From positions 248,001 through 312,000 of the forward strand of contig CAVYPM010000029.1 in assembly GCA_963770375.1 (NCBI GenBank): 64,000 nt of DNA, written 5' to 3'. Origin of the DNA: DASVBE01 sp963770375. GTDB lineage: Bacteria > Actinomycetota > Actinomycetes > Streptosporangiales > Streptosporangiaceae. Below are positions 44,193 to 53,140 of this stretch, piece by piece; within the stretch, counting starts at the first letter, position 1; each line of letters opens with the position of its first letter. The notes below the pieces were generated by a model. That model searched no databases. It was given only the letters and a program-made list of their open reading frames with translations, and was not told where the DNA came from. The position numbers and the translations under genes are program-made.

Positions 44193-45163
44193 CAGGCGAG
44201 CCGCACTCTGGGGTCGAGCCGGGCGTACGCGACGTCCACCAGCGCGCTGGCCAGCACGATGAAGAAGGCCCCGTAGATGACGGTGGCCATGATCACCGGG
44301 AGGTCGAGGTTAAGCAGCGACTGGTAGGCCAGGTAGCCCAGGCCGTGGATGCCGAACACGATCTCGACGAGCAAAACCCCGCCGGCCACCAAGGCGCCGA
44401 AGTCGAGCCCGAACAGGCTGACGTACGTAATCATCGAGTTGCGCAGCGTGTGCCGCAGCAGCACCCGCCGCTCGGTCAGGCCCTTGGCGCGGGCCGTACG
44501 GATGTAGTCCTCGTTCTGGATCTCCAGCAGGCTGGCTCGCAGCACCCGCGCGTAGAAGCCGATATAGAGGACCGACAGCGTGATCCAGGGCAGCACAAGC
44601 CCCTTGAACCACAGCAGCGGATCCTGGGTCAGCGGGGTATACCCGAGCGGCGGGACCCAGCTGAACAGGAACGTATCGTGAAGTCTGCTCTGGGATATGA
44701 GGTTGACGACCTCACCTAGCCAGAACACCGGTATGGAAATTCCGATCAGGGCCACGATCATCAGGAGCGGATCGAAGAAGGTGCCTTTGAGCACTGCGGC
44801 CAGCAGCCCCATGCTGATCGACACCACCACCCAGATGAGGGCGGCCCCGACCACCAGCGACAGGGTCGCCGGCACGGCGGCGGCGATCTCGGGGATGACC
44901 TTCTGGCCCTGGTTCGAGTAGGACACCAGGTCGCGGGTGATGAAGATCTTCTTCATCATCAGGCCGTACTGCACCGGGAAGGGCTCGTCCAGCCCGAACT
45001 GATGCCGGATCTCGGCCAGGACCTGCGGGCTCGGGTTGCGGCCCGCGATCTGCCTGGCCGGGTCGACGCCCGGGGTCTTGAAGAAGATCACGAACACCAG
45101 AAGCGTGATCGCGAACATGACCAGCAGGGTCCAGAGGGCCCGCCGGATGATGAAGTTCAGCAC
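44192..45163 (-). CDS. ABC importer permease, OppB/DppB type
   Basis: A 323-residue permease starting at GTG 45163. Seen: N-terminal RRALWTLLVMFAITLLVFVI, the FFKTPGVDPARQIAGRNPSP segment, AVPATLSLVVGAALIWVVVS, PVFWLGEVVNLISQ, the coupling loop EDYIRTARAKGLTERRVLLR, and VEIVFGIHGLGYLAYQSL. Full length and intact. The stop overlaps the ATPase start. Fifty-eight bases separate it from the OppC-type gene upstream. Confidence 0.93.
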
Positions 45164-45221
45164 GAGGGCCGCCGCACCCGGCGCTGCCGGGATGCCGGGA
45201 CGCCGGCCTCAGCAGGTCTGG

Positions 45222-46271
45222 TCACTGCCCCTCCACCCTCAGCTTGGCGCGCGGATCCAGCGCGTCGCGGATACCGTCGCCCAGCACGTTCAGCGCCAGC
45301 ACGGTCAGCACAATCATGATCCCTGGCGCGATCGACACTATCGGCCGGGTGTACAGAAGCTGCTGGCCGTCGCTGATGATCGTGCCCCAGCTGACGTTGG
45401 GCGGCTGGACGCCGACGCCCAGGAAGGACAGCGCCGCCTCGGTGAAGATCGTGGTGGCGATCATCAGCGGGAACAGCACGATCACCACGGACACCACGTT
45501 GGGCAGGATGTCGGAGAACATCAGCCGCAGGTTGGAGGCGCCCAGGGCGATGGCCGCCTCGGCGTACTCCTTATTGATCACGGTCAGCACATGGCCGCGG
45601 ATGGGTCTGTACACGTACGGCACGTAGATGACGGCGATGATCAGCGTGGGCAGCCACAGGCTGGTCGCCACGATGTGGATCGGGCCGAATTGGAGGCCGT
45701 TGGAGGAGGTCAGCAGCTCGGTCCCGATGCAGATCGCGAGCAGGATCACGGGGAACGCCCAGATCAGGTCCATTATCCGGGACAGCAGCGCGTCGACCGT
45801 GCCGCCGAAGAACCCGGCGATGAGCGCAAGGACTGTGGCGATAAGGCAGGCGATGGCCGCCGAGCCGATGCCGATCAGCAGCGACGTGCGCCCGCCGTAG
45901 AGCACCAGGGCCATCACGTCCCGGCCCTGGGCATCAGCGCCAAGGAAGTAGTGCGCCGGATCCCACGTCGGGCCGATCGGTGTCACACCCAGGTGCAGGG
46001 TCCCGCCGCCGGCCTGCATCAGCGGGACCTTCTTGCCGTTGACGATCGTGGTCCCGTTTAGGTTGTTGGCGAACGGGTCCACGTGGGCGATGTGCTGTGC
46101 GTAGAACGGCGCCAGGAAGCACGCCACCACGATCAGCAGGAAGAGAGCCAAGGAAGCCATCGCGAGGCGGTTCCGCCAGAGCTGGCGCGCGGCCAGCGCC
46201 CAGGGGCTGCGGCCTGCTACCGCTTGCCCCGGATCGCCGGCAGCTGTGACCTCCTCGAGTACTGCCGCCAT
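45222..46271 (-). CDS. ABC importer permease, OppC/DppC type
   Basis: A 349-residue permease. GGGAGAG precedes ATG 46271. Seen: a cytoplasmic N-terminus, the first helix LALFLLIVVACFLAPFY, the HYFLGADAQGRDVMALVLYG motif, multiple spans, the coupling loop KEYAEAAIALGASNLRLMFS, and the LSFLGVGVQPPNVSWG motif near the end. An insertion of about 40 residues between the first helix and the GADAQGRD motif (TTIVNGKKVPLMQAGGG) is longer than in the first importer's subunit. Pairs with the 44192-45163 product. Confidence 0.93.
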   Translation of the reverse strand: MAAVLEEVTAAGDPGQAVAGRSPWALAARQLWRNRLAMASLALFLLIVVACFLAPFYAQHIAHVDPFANNLNGTTIVNGKKVPLMQAGGGTLHLGVTPIGPTWDPAHYFLGADAQGRDVMALVLYGGRTSLLIGIGSAAIACLIATVLALIAGFFGGTVDALLSRIMDLIWAFPVILLAICIGTELLTSSNGLQFGPIHIVATSLWLPTLIIAVIYVPYVYRPIRGHVLTVINKEYAEAAIALGASNLRLMFSDILPNVVSVVIVLFPLMIATTIFTEAALSFLGVGVQPPNVSWGTIISDGQQLLYTRPIVSIAPGIMIVLTVLALNVLGDGIRDALDPRAKLRVEGQ

Positions 46272-46318
46272 TGACTCTCTCCCTGCCGATGCGTGCTAGC
46301 TACGTCCTGGATCCTTCC

Positions 46319-48079
46319 TTACTGGACCCAGAGCTGGTCGATCAGGATGTACCACTGGGGGTTCCACTGGTAATTACCGACCCGCTTAGACAGGAAGTCA
46401 ATCTGCTTCGGGTTGTAGAGGTCAACCCATGGGGCCTGGTCAGTGACCTCATGGTCAACCTGAGCCCACAGGTCGTTGGCCCCGGCCAGGTTGGTCAGCT
46501 GCATGTTCGAGGCCTGCGTCATCTGCTTCTGGATGTTCTGGTCGCAGAACGCGGCGATGTTGGGGCTGGCGTCGCTGCCGGGATGGATGCTGCCGCAGCC
46601 CAGCAGCACGTTCAGGAAGTCCGACGGAACGGGGTAGTCCTGATACCACGCCGACCAGGCCACCTGCCACTTCTTGTTGTTGTTGGAGTTCTGCACGAAC
46701 GGGTACTGGATGCTGCCGGTGAGCAGCTGGGTGGACGCCTTGTAGCCGATCTTGTTCAGGTCGGACACCATCTGCAGGGCGAGCGCCTTGCTGGTCTCGT
46801 CGGTGGCGCTGTTCACGACCACCTTCATGCCGGCCGTCCCGGACTGCTGCACCAGCTGCTTGGCCTTGGCGATGTCGGGCGCGGTCCACTTGGTGTGGTC
46901 GGAGCCAGCGGTGTACGGGCAGTACGGCTTGTAGCCGGGGAAGTTGGGCGGCAGGATCTGGCAGGTCGGCACGGCGAGAGACGTGCCGCCACCGATCTTG
47001 ACGTAGGCGTTGCGGTCAGCCGCGAAGTTGATCGCCTGCCGGGCCTTCAGGTTGTTGAACGGAGCGGTCTTGGTGTTGAGCGCCATGTACCAGTCGGCCG
47101 TGAGCGGATTCACGTGCACCTGGTTCTCGTACTGCGCACTGTTCAGCTCGTTCAGCCGGTCGGACGGAATGACGTCGCCGTCGAACACCTCGTCCGCCTG
47201 GCCGTTCTCGACCTGGGTTACTTCCTCGGAGATCGGCAGGCCGTACTTCTCGATGATCTTGTCCGGGTAACCCGCCGGCTGGGCGTCCTTGCTCCACAGC
47301 TTGAAGTTCGGGTTACGGACCAGAACCGCGGCCTTGTTGGGGTCGTACGACTGCCACATGTACGGCCCGGTGCCGGGCGGCACGTTGTTGCCGGTCAGCT
47401 TGAACGGGGTGTTGCCGGGCACCACGTAGGCGAACGGCAGCGCCAGCTTGTCGAAGAACTCGGTGTCCGGCGCGGTCAGGTGGATCGTCAGCGTCATCGC
47501 CGAGTCGTCGGCCACCACGCCCTGGCTGAGGTCACATTTCTTTGTCGAGCATTTGTCCGCGCCGACGATTCCTGAATAGAACGACGTCGGGCCGGGAACG
47601 GTGAATTGCCGCTCGAACGTGCGGACAAAGTCGCTCGGCTTCATCGTGGTGCCGTCGGAGAACTTGATGCCGGGGCGGATGTGGAACACGTAGGTCTTGC
47701 CGCCGTCGGTCGGCGTCGGCAGCGCGGTCGCCAGGTCCGGGACGATCTTGGTCCCCTCGACTCCGCCCACCCGCTTGAACTGCGTCAGCCCGTCGTGGGT
47801 GTTGATCAGGAGCTGCCATTCCTCCAGCGTGTAGTTCTGCGCCGGGTCGGCAACGCCGAAGGAGGAGTTGGCCAGGATCGTGAACGTGCCGCCCGTGTGG
47901 CTCGCGGCCGCTGAGCTCGAGGGCGTGCTTGACGACCCGCTGCCGCCTCCGCCGCCGCTGCTCGTGCCGCAGCCCGCTGCGATCACTGCGAGCGCGGTGA
48001 GCGCCGCAGCGCCCCACCGGAATTGCCGGGTCGACGGTTTTTTCTGGACAGCCGTCGTTATTACACGAATTCTCTTCAT
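46319..48079 (-). CDS. ABC importer substrate-binding lipoprotein, family 5 (OppA/DppA-like)
   Basis: A 586-residue binding lipoprotein. ATG 48079 is chosen because GGAGG lies 5 bases upstream. The N-terminal signal ends in the lipobox VIAAGC followed by a Gly/Ser linker. The mature protein has the family markers GGTFTILANSSFGVADPAQN, YVFHIRPGIKFSDGTTMKPS, PPGTGPYMWQSYDPNKAAVL, RQAINFAADRNAYV and AWYQDYPVPSDFLNVLLGCG. First gene of the importer operon, transcribed toward 42111. The ligand is unknown; the locus has no metabolic gene inside it, unlike the importer at 1-7061. Confidence 0.94.
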   Translation of the reverse strand: MKRIRVITTAVQKKPSTRQFRWGAAALTALAVIAAGCGTSSGGGGGSGSSSTPSSSAAASHTGGTFTILANSSFGVADPAQNYTLEEWQLLINTHDGLTQFKRVGGVEGTKIVPDLATALPTPTDGGKTYVFHIRPGIKFSDGTTMKPSDFVRTFERQFTVPGPTSFYSGIVGADKCSTKKCDLSQGVVADDSAMTLTIHLTAPDTEFFDKLALPFAYVVPGNTPFKLTGNNVPPGTGPYMWQSYDPNKAAVLVRNPNFKLWSKDAQPAGYPDKIIEKYGLPISEEVTQVENGQADEVFDGDVIPSDRLNELNSAQYENQVHVNPLTADWYMALNTKTAPFNNLKARQAINFAADRNAYVKIGGGTSLAVPTCQILPPNFPGYKPYCPYTAGSDHTKWTAPDIAKAKQLVQQSGTAGMKVVVNSATDETSKALALQMVSDLNKIGYKASTQLLTGSIQYPFVQNSNNNKKWQVAWSAWYQDYPVPSDFLNVLLGCGSIHPGSDASPNIAAFCDQNIQKQMTQASNMQLTNLAGANDLWAQVDHEVTDQAPWVDLYNPKQIDFLSKRVGNYQWNPQWYILIDQLWVQ

Positions 48080-48251
48080 CAGGCCTCCCTTGCGGCAGTA
48101 TCGACGCCACCCAGCTGTCACGGGTGAAGCCCCTGCAACAGAGCGGTAACGTTTCAGCATGCCGGACCCGTCAGCGGTGCCCGCAACAGGGTCCGCCGTA
48201 GCGCTGTGACCTGCGACTTCACCGAGCCTGCGGGGGCCGCCGCGGAAGACG

Positions 48252-48695
48252 TCAGTTGATGTCGAACTCGTTCCCCTCGGGGTCTTTCATCCCTACTGCG
48301 TAGTGATCGAGGCCCTCGGCGGTCAGCTCGACCGTCCGGGTGGCGCCGAGCGCGCACAGCCGCTGCGCCTCGGCCTCGACCCGCTGCCTGCGGGTCTCCA
48401 TCGGGAGCGCCCGTCCGCCGCTGACGTAGATGTCGAGGTGGAGGCGGTTCTTCACGGTCTTGACGTCCGGCAGCATGTGGAACCAGATCCGCGGCCCGCG
48501 GCCGTCCGGGTCGATGATGCTGTCCGCGCCGCCCCCCAGTTCCTCGTCCGGCAGCCCGATATCCCGCCGCCAGTCGTCCCAGGTGCCGAACCCCTCCGGC
48601 GGCGGCTCGGGCACGTAGCCCAGCGCCGCCGCCCAGAACCGGACCATCACGTCCGCGTCGGCGCAGTCGATTACCAGCTGAAACTGTGCTGCCAT
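48252..48695 (-). CDS. VOC-superfamily (glyoxalase-like) protein
   Basis: A 147-residue vicinal-oxygen-chelate protein. GGGGAGA precedes ATG 48695. Seen: FQLVIDCADADVMVRFWAAA, LGYVPEPPPEGFGTWDDW, GPRIWFHMLPDVKTVKNRLH and LDIYVSGG, and a C-terminal GLDHYAVGMKDPEGNEFDIN whose final acidic residue is the usual metal ligand. This subfamily with FQ..LD...WD.W is common in actinomycetes and has no firm function; possible roles are dioxygenase, thiol transferase or antibiotic binding. Single gene. Confidence 0.88.
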   Translation of the reverse strand: MAAQFQLVIDCADADVMVRFWAAALGYVPEPPPEGFGTWDDWRRDIGLPDEELGGGADSIIDPDGRGPRIWFHMLPDVKTVKNRLHLDIYVSGGRALPMETRRQRVEAEAQRLCALGATRTVELTAEGLDHYAVGMKDPEGNEFDIN

Positions 48696-48769
48696 CGGTC
48701 TCCCCTTCAGGTCGGCGGTGGCCCGGACCGTAGTAGCGGGCACTGACAGTCGGGGAAGCCCACGACCGC

Positions 48770-50047
48770 CTAACGTGCCGCCCGGGTCCCGGAACCTGCC
48801 AGCGGTTCCCCGGCGTCGGCCGCCGCGCTCCGGGTCGGGGCGGGCGTGCCGCTGTCGCGCGAGCGGCGGAGCGGGGCGGCGAGCGTGGGCAGGATGCAGC
48901 GGCGGTTGCGGGCCAGCGCGGCCAGGCCGGCCACCAGGTAGACGGCGATCAGCACGTAGCGGCCGGCCTGCCACGGGACGGCGTACTGCAGCGCGAACAG
49001 CCCCAGCAGCGTGACGGCGAGCCAGCGCGGGAACCGCAGGGTCAGCAGCACCGCCACGCCGAACAGGGTCTGCGCGGCGGTCAGCAGGAACTCCTCGACC
49101 TGGCGCGCATCCAGTGGCAGCGCCGCTGAGCCGCCGCCGGCCAGGTAGGCGAGCGGCAGGCTGCCGACCAGCAGCGTCCACTGATTGACCTTGCTGGAGA
49201 TCAGGGTGCCGATCGCGTCAGCGCCCTTGCCGTGCAGGGCGAACAGGATCGCGACGATGAACTCCGGTGACTCCGACGCCAGCGGGGCCACCCACTGCAC
49301 CATCAGGAACCTGTCGATCCCCAGCTCGGTGCCGGCGCCGATCAGCGAGTGCGCGAACGGCTCAGCCGAAACCAGGATCGCCGCCGCGGACCCCAGGAAC
49401 AGCGCGGCCACCAGCAGGCGGCGGCGGCGCGCGGGCAGGGCGCCTATCCGGGCGGCCGGCCCGACCAGCTCCGGTTCTGAAGGCTCCGCCCGCGAGACCC
49501 GCCACAGGTAGAAGGCGAACAGGCCGATCAGCACGAGGCCGAGGATGAGGCTGATCTGGCCCGACAGCGGTATCGCGAAGGCCACCAGCGAGGCCACGAG
49601 CAGGAAACCCAGCTCCACCCGGTACCCGGAATCCAGAACCAGTGCCCGGACGGTCCGCCCCGACCGGCGTGACGCCACCCACAGCGCGATGATCGCCACC
49701 ACCGGCCAGCCCAGCCCCAGCAGAAGCCGGTTGGCTCCGGTCATGTTCGCCGCCGCGTACTGCACGTATTCCGGGTCATGGCCGGCCGTGTAACCGAAGT
49801 AGAGATCAACGGCGTACTCGGGCAGCACGGCGATGACGGCCAGGATCGCGATCGCCAGCGACCCGGAGATGTCCACCCGGGCCGCTTCGGCCGCCCACGC
49901 GAGCAGGAACGATGCGGCCACGACGGCGGCCCCGAAGACCAGCAGCCCGGGCACGGCCGGCAGGTGCACCCCGCTGAGCCGGAAGAACAGGGCGGGAAAG
50001 ATAAGGACGGCGCACGCTGCGATCGGCCGCGCCAGTTTCAGCGACAT
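48770..50047 (-). CDS. Cation exchanger of the Ca2+:cation antiporter family, probably Mn2+/Ca2+ export
   Basis: A 425-residue membrane protein with about eleven helices. The two alpha-repeats that form the ion site are clear: AILAVIAVLPEYAVDLYFGY with NMTGANRLLLG, and APLASESPEFIVAILFALHG with KGADAIGTLISSKVNQ. The Pro-Glu in both repeats is the ion-binding signature. A GGAAGG ribosome-binding site sits 5 bases before ATG 50047; an in-frame GTG at 50053 is less likely. The 5' leader holds a yybP-ykoY riboswitch, which in other bacteria senses Mn2+ and turns on exporters, so manganese (possibly calcium) efflux is the best functional guess. Confidence 0.88.
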   Translation of the reverse strand: MSLKLARPIAACAVLIFPALFFRLSGVHLPAVPGLLVFGAAVVAASFLLAWAAEAARVDISGSLAIAILAVIAVLPEYAVDLYFGYTAGHDPEYVQYAAANMTGANRLLLGLGWPVVAIIALWVASRRSGRTVRALVLDSGYRVELGFLLVASLVAFAIPLSGQISLILGLVLIGLFAFYLWRVSRAEPSEPELVGPAARIGALPARRRRLLVAALFLGSAAAILVSAEPFAHSLIGAGTELGIDRFLMVQWVAPLASESPEFIVAILFALHGKGADAIGTLISSKVNQWTLLVGSLPLAYLAGGGSAALPLDARQVEEFLLTAAQTLFGVAVLLTLRFPRWLAVTLLGLFALQYAVPWQAGRYVLIAVYLVAGLAALARNRRCILPTLAAPLRRSRDSGTPAPTRSAAADAGEPLAGSGTRAAR

Positions 50048-50099
50048 GGCCACCTTCCGGGGAGCTCGCCGCCGGGCCCGAGGCGGGCAACCTCAGCCA

Positions 50100-50215
50100 G
50101 GCGACTCGTCTGGCGAAGGTCTCGTCCACCCACGCGGGCCCTGGCGCCGGAGGGCCATGGGACCCCCAGGATGTCGACGGCCAGGTCTGCCGGACTACTC
50201 CCCTTCAGGTGTTCT
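50100..50215 (-). promoter_or_regulatory. yybP-ykoY (Mn2+-sensing) riboswitch aptamer
   Basis: In the leader of the exchanger gene, read on the minus strand: GAAGGGGAGUAG (50206-50195), then GUCC-type helix P2 (50195-50192 pairing with 50127-50124), a structured GC-rich middle, and GAGACCUUCG (50123-50114). P1 is GAAGG (50206-50202) with CCUUC (50119-50115). The GGGGAGUAG and GAGACC loops flanking P1/P2 are the invariant Mn2+-binding parts of this class. CCUUC of P1 can alternatively pair with the GGAAGG ribosome-binding site (50058-50053), suggesting that Mn2+ binding frees translation. Ligand from the known class, mechanism inferred. Confidence 0.85.
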
Positions 50216-50226
50216 TTACTCAGACA

Positions 50227-50802
50227 TTACCTTAGCCGGGCACGCAAGGCCGTCGCGAGTTCCGCTCCGACGGTGCGCAGCGGCCCAGGGTCGCGGGCGG
50301 CGCGGGAGAGCAGAAGCGCGCCTTCCATGCCGGCCAGGACAAGAGTGGCGAGTGATTCAGCGTCCGGCATCGCCGCGCCATGGGCGGTGATCGATTCGGT
50401 CAGCGCGTCGCGCCACCTGGTGAGCGCTTCCGCGCAGGCGGCCGCGATCGTGTCTGAGGTGGCGGCCTCCTCCAGGGCAATAGTCGCCACCGGGCAGCCG
50501 TCCACCCAGCCACTTGCCTCCAGCTGACGGGCCGCGAGGTCCGCCCAGGCAAGGACCGCGTCAGCCGGGTGCGATGACTCGAGCGCGGCGCGGAGCATGC
50601 GTTCGTAGGCCGATCCTGCGATGGCCACGGCTTCGGCCGCGAGCTGCTGCTTGCCGCCGGGGAAGTGGTGGGCCTGTGATCCCCAGGGTGCCCCGCTCTC
50701 GGCTACGACCTGCCGCCAGCCTGTCGCCGCGTAGCCCTGGCGCCGCAGCAAGGTGGCCATGGTTCTGATCATCCGGCTCCTGGAGTCGGTGCGGCGCCCC
50801 AT
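50227..50802 (-). CDS. TetR-family repressor
   Basis: A 191-residue TetR regulator. Helix-turn-helix: RMIRTMATLLRRQGYAATGW, RQVVAESGAPWGSQAHHFPG, GKQQLAAEAVAIAG. The HHFPGGKQQL variation marks the LmrA/YxaF-like branch (TetR_C_11-type), and the C-terminal ligand domain contains CPVATIALEEAA, a typical segment of that branch. Divergent from the alcohol dehydrogenase gene with a 55-base gap carrying a strong operator candidate. Its 3' end lies 11 bases from the riboswitch leader of the exchanger gene. Confidence 0.92.
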   Translation of the reverse strand: MGRRTDSRSRMIRTMATLLRRQGYAATGWRQVVAESGAPWGSQAHHFPGGKQQLAAEAVAIAGSAYERMLRAALESSHPADAVLAWADLAARQLEASGWVDGCPVATIALEEAATSDTIAAACAEALTRWRDALTESITAHGAAMPDAESLATLVLAGMEGALLLSRAARDPGPLRTVGAELATALRARLR

Positions 50803-50828
50803 AGCGCGGAGTCTACCGGCCTTGACAT

Positions 50829-50859
50829 GACGATCGTCCTATTAAGACAATCGTCCTAT
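50829..50859. promoter_or_regulatory. TetR operator: two 14-bp direct repeats
   Basis: GACGATCGTCCTAT (50829-50842) and GACAATCGTCCTAT (50846-50859) are spaced 17 bp. The second overlaps the dehydrogenase ATG. The first holds the palindrome ACGATCGT. A TTGACA box lies at 50822-50827. Binding would repress the dehydrogenase and probably autoregulate the repressor. Confidence 0.7.
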
Positions 50860-51895
50860 GATGCGCCAGCTTCTTCTCGAAGGTCCCGCGAAGCTCCGGT
50901 GGAACGAAGTAGACGAGCCGGAGCTCGACGATCCGGCGGCGGCGATCGTGCGGCCCCTGGCGGTGACGACCTGTGACATCGATGTCGCCGTACTGCGCGG
51001 CGCCTACCCGCTCGCCGGCCCGTATCCCTTCGGGCATGAGGCCGTCGCCAGGGTCGTGCAGGTTGGCAGCGCAGTCGCCGCCGTTGCCCCGGGCGACCTC
51101 GTGGTCGTTCCGTTCCAGATCTCCTGCGGGGCATGCTTGCCGTGCCGGAGGGGGCGCACGGGCAACTGCGCGTCGCATCCCAGGATGTCGACCTACGGCC
51201 TGGGGACGATGGGCGGCCTTCAGTGGGGAGGGCTGCTCGCCGACCTCGCCCTCGTGCCGCACGCCGACGCCATGCTCGTGCCCCTGCCCGCTGGCGTGGA
51301 TCCCGCCGCCGCGGCCGGCGCGAGCGACAACATCACTGACGGCTGGCGCACGGTCGGCCCGCATCTCGCCGAGACGCCCGGGGCAGATGTCCTCGTGGTT
51401 GGCGGCGACCACGGGGGCAACTCGATTGGCCTGTACGCCGTCGGGATCGCCGTCGCCCTCGGGGCAGGCCGTGTCGTCTATGCCGATGACGACGCTGGCC
51501 GGCTGGCCATCGCCGCCAGCTTCGGCGCCGAGCCAGTGGAAGGTCCCCCGCCGGCCAAGATGGGATCGTTCCCGATCACCGTCGACGCCAGTGGCTCCGA
51601 GCAGGGCATTCGCTGCGCGCTCAACAGCACCGCCTTCGACGGGGTATGCACCGGCACATCCGTATTCCTGACCGATCCCGCGCTCCCGCTGTTCGCCATG
51701 TACTCCCGGTGCTGCACCTTCCGCATCGGCCGTGCGCACGTCCGCCCGGCGATCCCAGATGTCCTTGGCCTGATCGCCGGGCCCTTCGACCCGGCCCTGG
51801 TCACCTCGGCAGTCGTCGCGTGGGACGACGCCATCGATGCGCTCACCGAGCCGCCCATGAAACTTGTGATCGCGCGACCTGAGGACGGGCGCTGA
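50858..51895 (+). CDS. Zinc-dependent alcohol dehydrogenase-family protein
   Basis: A 345-residue medium-chain dehydrogenase. Seen: TTCDIDVAVLRG with the first catalytic Cys, GHEAVARVVQVGSAV, the structural-zinc lobe with four Cys in ISCGACLPCRRGRTGNCASH, PAAAAGASDNITDGWRTVG, and a Rossmann motif VLVVGGDHGGNSIGLYAVGI. The cofactor domain ends in VVYADDDAGRL, where the acidic residue favours NAD(H). ATG 50858 lies inside the downstream operator repeat; ATG 50861 is an alternative. Induced when the TetR repressor binds its (unknown) ligand, probably an alcohol or aldehyde that this enzyme removes. Confidence 0.9.
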   Translation: MMRQLLLEGPAKLRWNEVDEPELDDPAAAIVRPLAVTTCDIDVAVLRGAYPLAGPYPFGHEAVARVVQVGSAVAAVAPGDLVVVPFQISCGACLPCRRGRTGNCASHPRMSTYGLGTMGGLQWGGLLADLALVPHADAMLVPLPAGVDPAAAAGASDNITDGWRTVGPHLAETPGADVLVVGGDHGGNSIGLYAVGIAVALGAGRVVYADDDAGRLAIAASFGAEPVEGPPPAKMGSFPITVDASGSEQGIRCALNSTAFDGVCTGTSVFLTDPALPLFAMYSRCCTFRIGRAHVRPAIPDVLGLIAGPFDPALVTSAVVAWDDAIDALTEPPMKLVIARPEDGR

Positions 51896-51949
51896 CCGGT
51901 TGTGCATCAGGCTGCCGGAGGAGGATGCGTGGCGGGCGTTCACCGCGAA

Positions 51950-52477
51950 ATGGGCCGCAGCCCGGCTACGACGAGTACGCGCAGATCATGACCGGCTACA
52001 CGCCTGCAGCAGATGCCGGTGCTGTCGGCGCTGGCGCGCGGTTTCGCGACCTTTGATCACTGGTTTTGCGAGGTCCCGTCGCAGACATTCACCAACCGGT
52101 CGTTCTTCCACGCAGGCACTTCGTCGGGCTATCTCGTCAACATGTCCCCGATCGACTCGTTCCCGGTGCACAACACGGCCGAGACCATCTTCGATCGGCT
52201 GGAGGCCCACGGGCTGACCTGGCGGGTGTATTGCGGCCCGCCCGCGCGCATGCCGTTCACCGGGATCATCCATGCCGCTCGGCTGCAGCGACAGGTTCGC
52301 CAGAACTTCTACATCACCGACCGGTTCTTCGAGGACGCCGCGAACGGCGACTCTGCCGAACTACTCGTTTATCGATCTATGCGCTGGTTTACGGCACAAC
52401 GATATGCACCTGCCCGAGGACGCGCTGTTCCCGGCCTGCCTAAAGCTGACGTACCCGGACGCCGGGCCTCGCCGCTA
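51950..52477 (+). pseudogene. Fragment of a phosphoesterase (phospholipase C-like) gene
   Basis: A middle piece of a PF04185 phosphoesterase. YDEYAQIMTGYTP in one frame leads to QMPVLSALARGFATFDHWFC, EVPSQTFTNRSFFHAGTSSG, NTAETIFDRLEAHGLTWRVY in another, and after a further shift near 52350 to NYSFIDLCAGLRHNDMHLPE, DALFPACLKLTYPDAG. The N-terminal active-site region and the C-terminal half are missing. It is therefore a true remnant, not just an indel artefact. The convergent zinc-ribbon gene ends at its right edge. Confidence 0.6.
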
Positions 52478-53140
52478 GCCGGCCTTTGCGGCTACCTGAA
52501 GAAGGAATGCCGCAGTCTGCTGGAAAGCCTCACCGGTGACGTGTCCGGCGAGTTGCGTCAGGTATGCCTGATAGCGGTCCATCTCCCAGCCTGGCCGGCT
52601 CGGCGGCGATGGCGGCGGAGGGGGCGGCGGCGCCTTCCAGATCCATTCGGCGACCAGGGAACCGGCCGAGAGGTCAGCGATTCCGGCTGGCTGGATGAAG
52701 GCTGAAGGCGGGTGTCGATAGCCCATCTGGTTACGGACAAACCGCAGCCCAGCCAGGGTCTTTTCGGTGACCTGGCGCTGCTGCAGCGACTGGCCGGTGA
52801 CAGTCTGCTGGTAGACACCAGGGTGGTAGCGGATCATGGTGGCGTCGACGATCGTGACCCGCCAGACCGCCTCGCCGATCACGGCATATGCCTCGGGCGG
52901 CTCGGTGACTGTGAGCCCGGCGAGTTGCTGCACGGTGTCGCGCAGGGCGACGACTGACCAGGCCAGAGCGCTATTGTGAGTGCTGCCGCAGCGGTTCTGG
53001 CGGTTCCAGCCAATGCGGCAGCATGCGCAGCAGAACCGGTCATGTTCGCGCCGGGGTTCAAAGGCCGTACCGCACTGATCACAACGGCGAAGCTCAGCCG
53101 TCAGATCATCCCAGTGCGTGCGCAGCACCTCCAGATTCAA
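52475..53140 (-). CDS. Zinc-ribbon protein of unknown function with polyproline linker
   Basis: A 221-residue protein with a probable TTG start at 53140. Near the N-terminus CDQCGTAFEPRREHDRFCCA followed by CCRIGWNRQNRC forms a CxxC...CxxC zinc ribbon resembling those of small replication or transposon-associated proteins. A helical region follows (SALAWSVVALRDTVQQLAGL, GEAVWRVTIVDATMIRYHPG), then LRFVRNQMGY, a run of eight prolines in KAPPPPPPPPSPPSRPG and a last helical pair (YQAYLTQLAGHVTGEAFQQT). No membrane helix or signal peptide. I do not recognise the family. It may be part of a mobile or accessory insertion, as it sits between a gene remnant and the molybdate operon. Confidence 0.65.
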   Translation of the reverse strand: MNLEVLRTHWDDLTAELRRCDQCGTAFEPRREHDRFCCACCRIGWNRQNRCGSTHNSALAWSVVALRDTVQQLAGLTVTEPPEAYAVIGEAVWRVTIVDATMIRYHPGVYQQTVTGQSLQQRQVTEKTLAGLRFVRNQMGYRHPPSAFIQPAGIADLSAGSLVAEWIWKAPPPPPPPSPPSRPGWEMDRYQAYLTQLAGHVTGEAFQQTAAFLLQVAAKAG

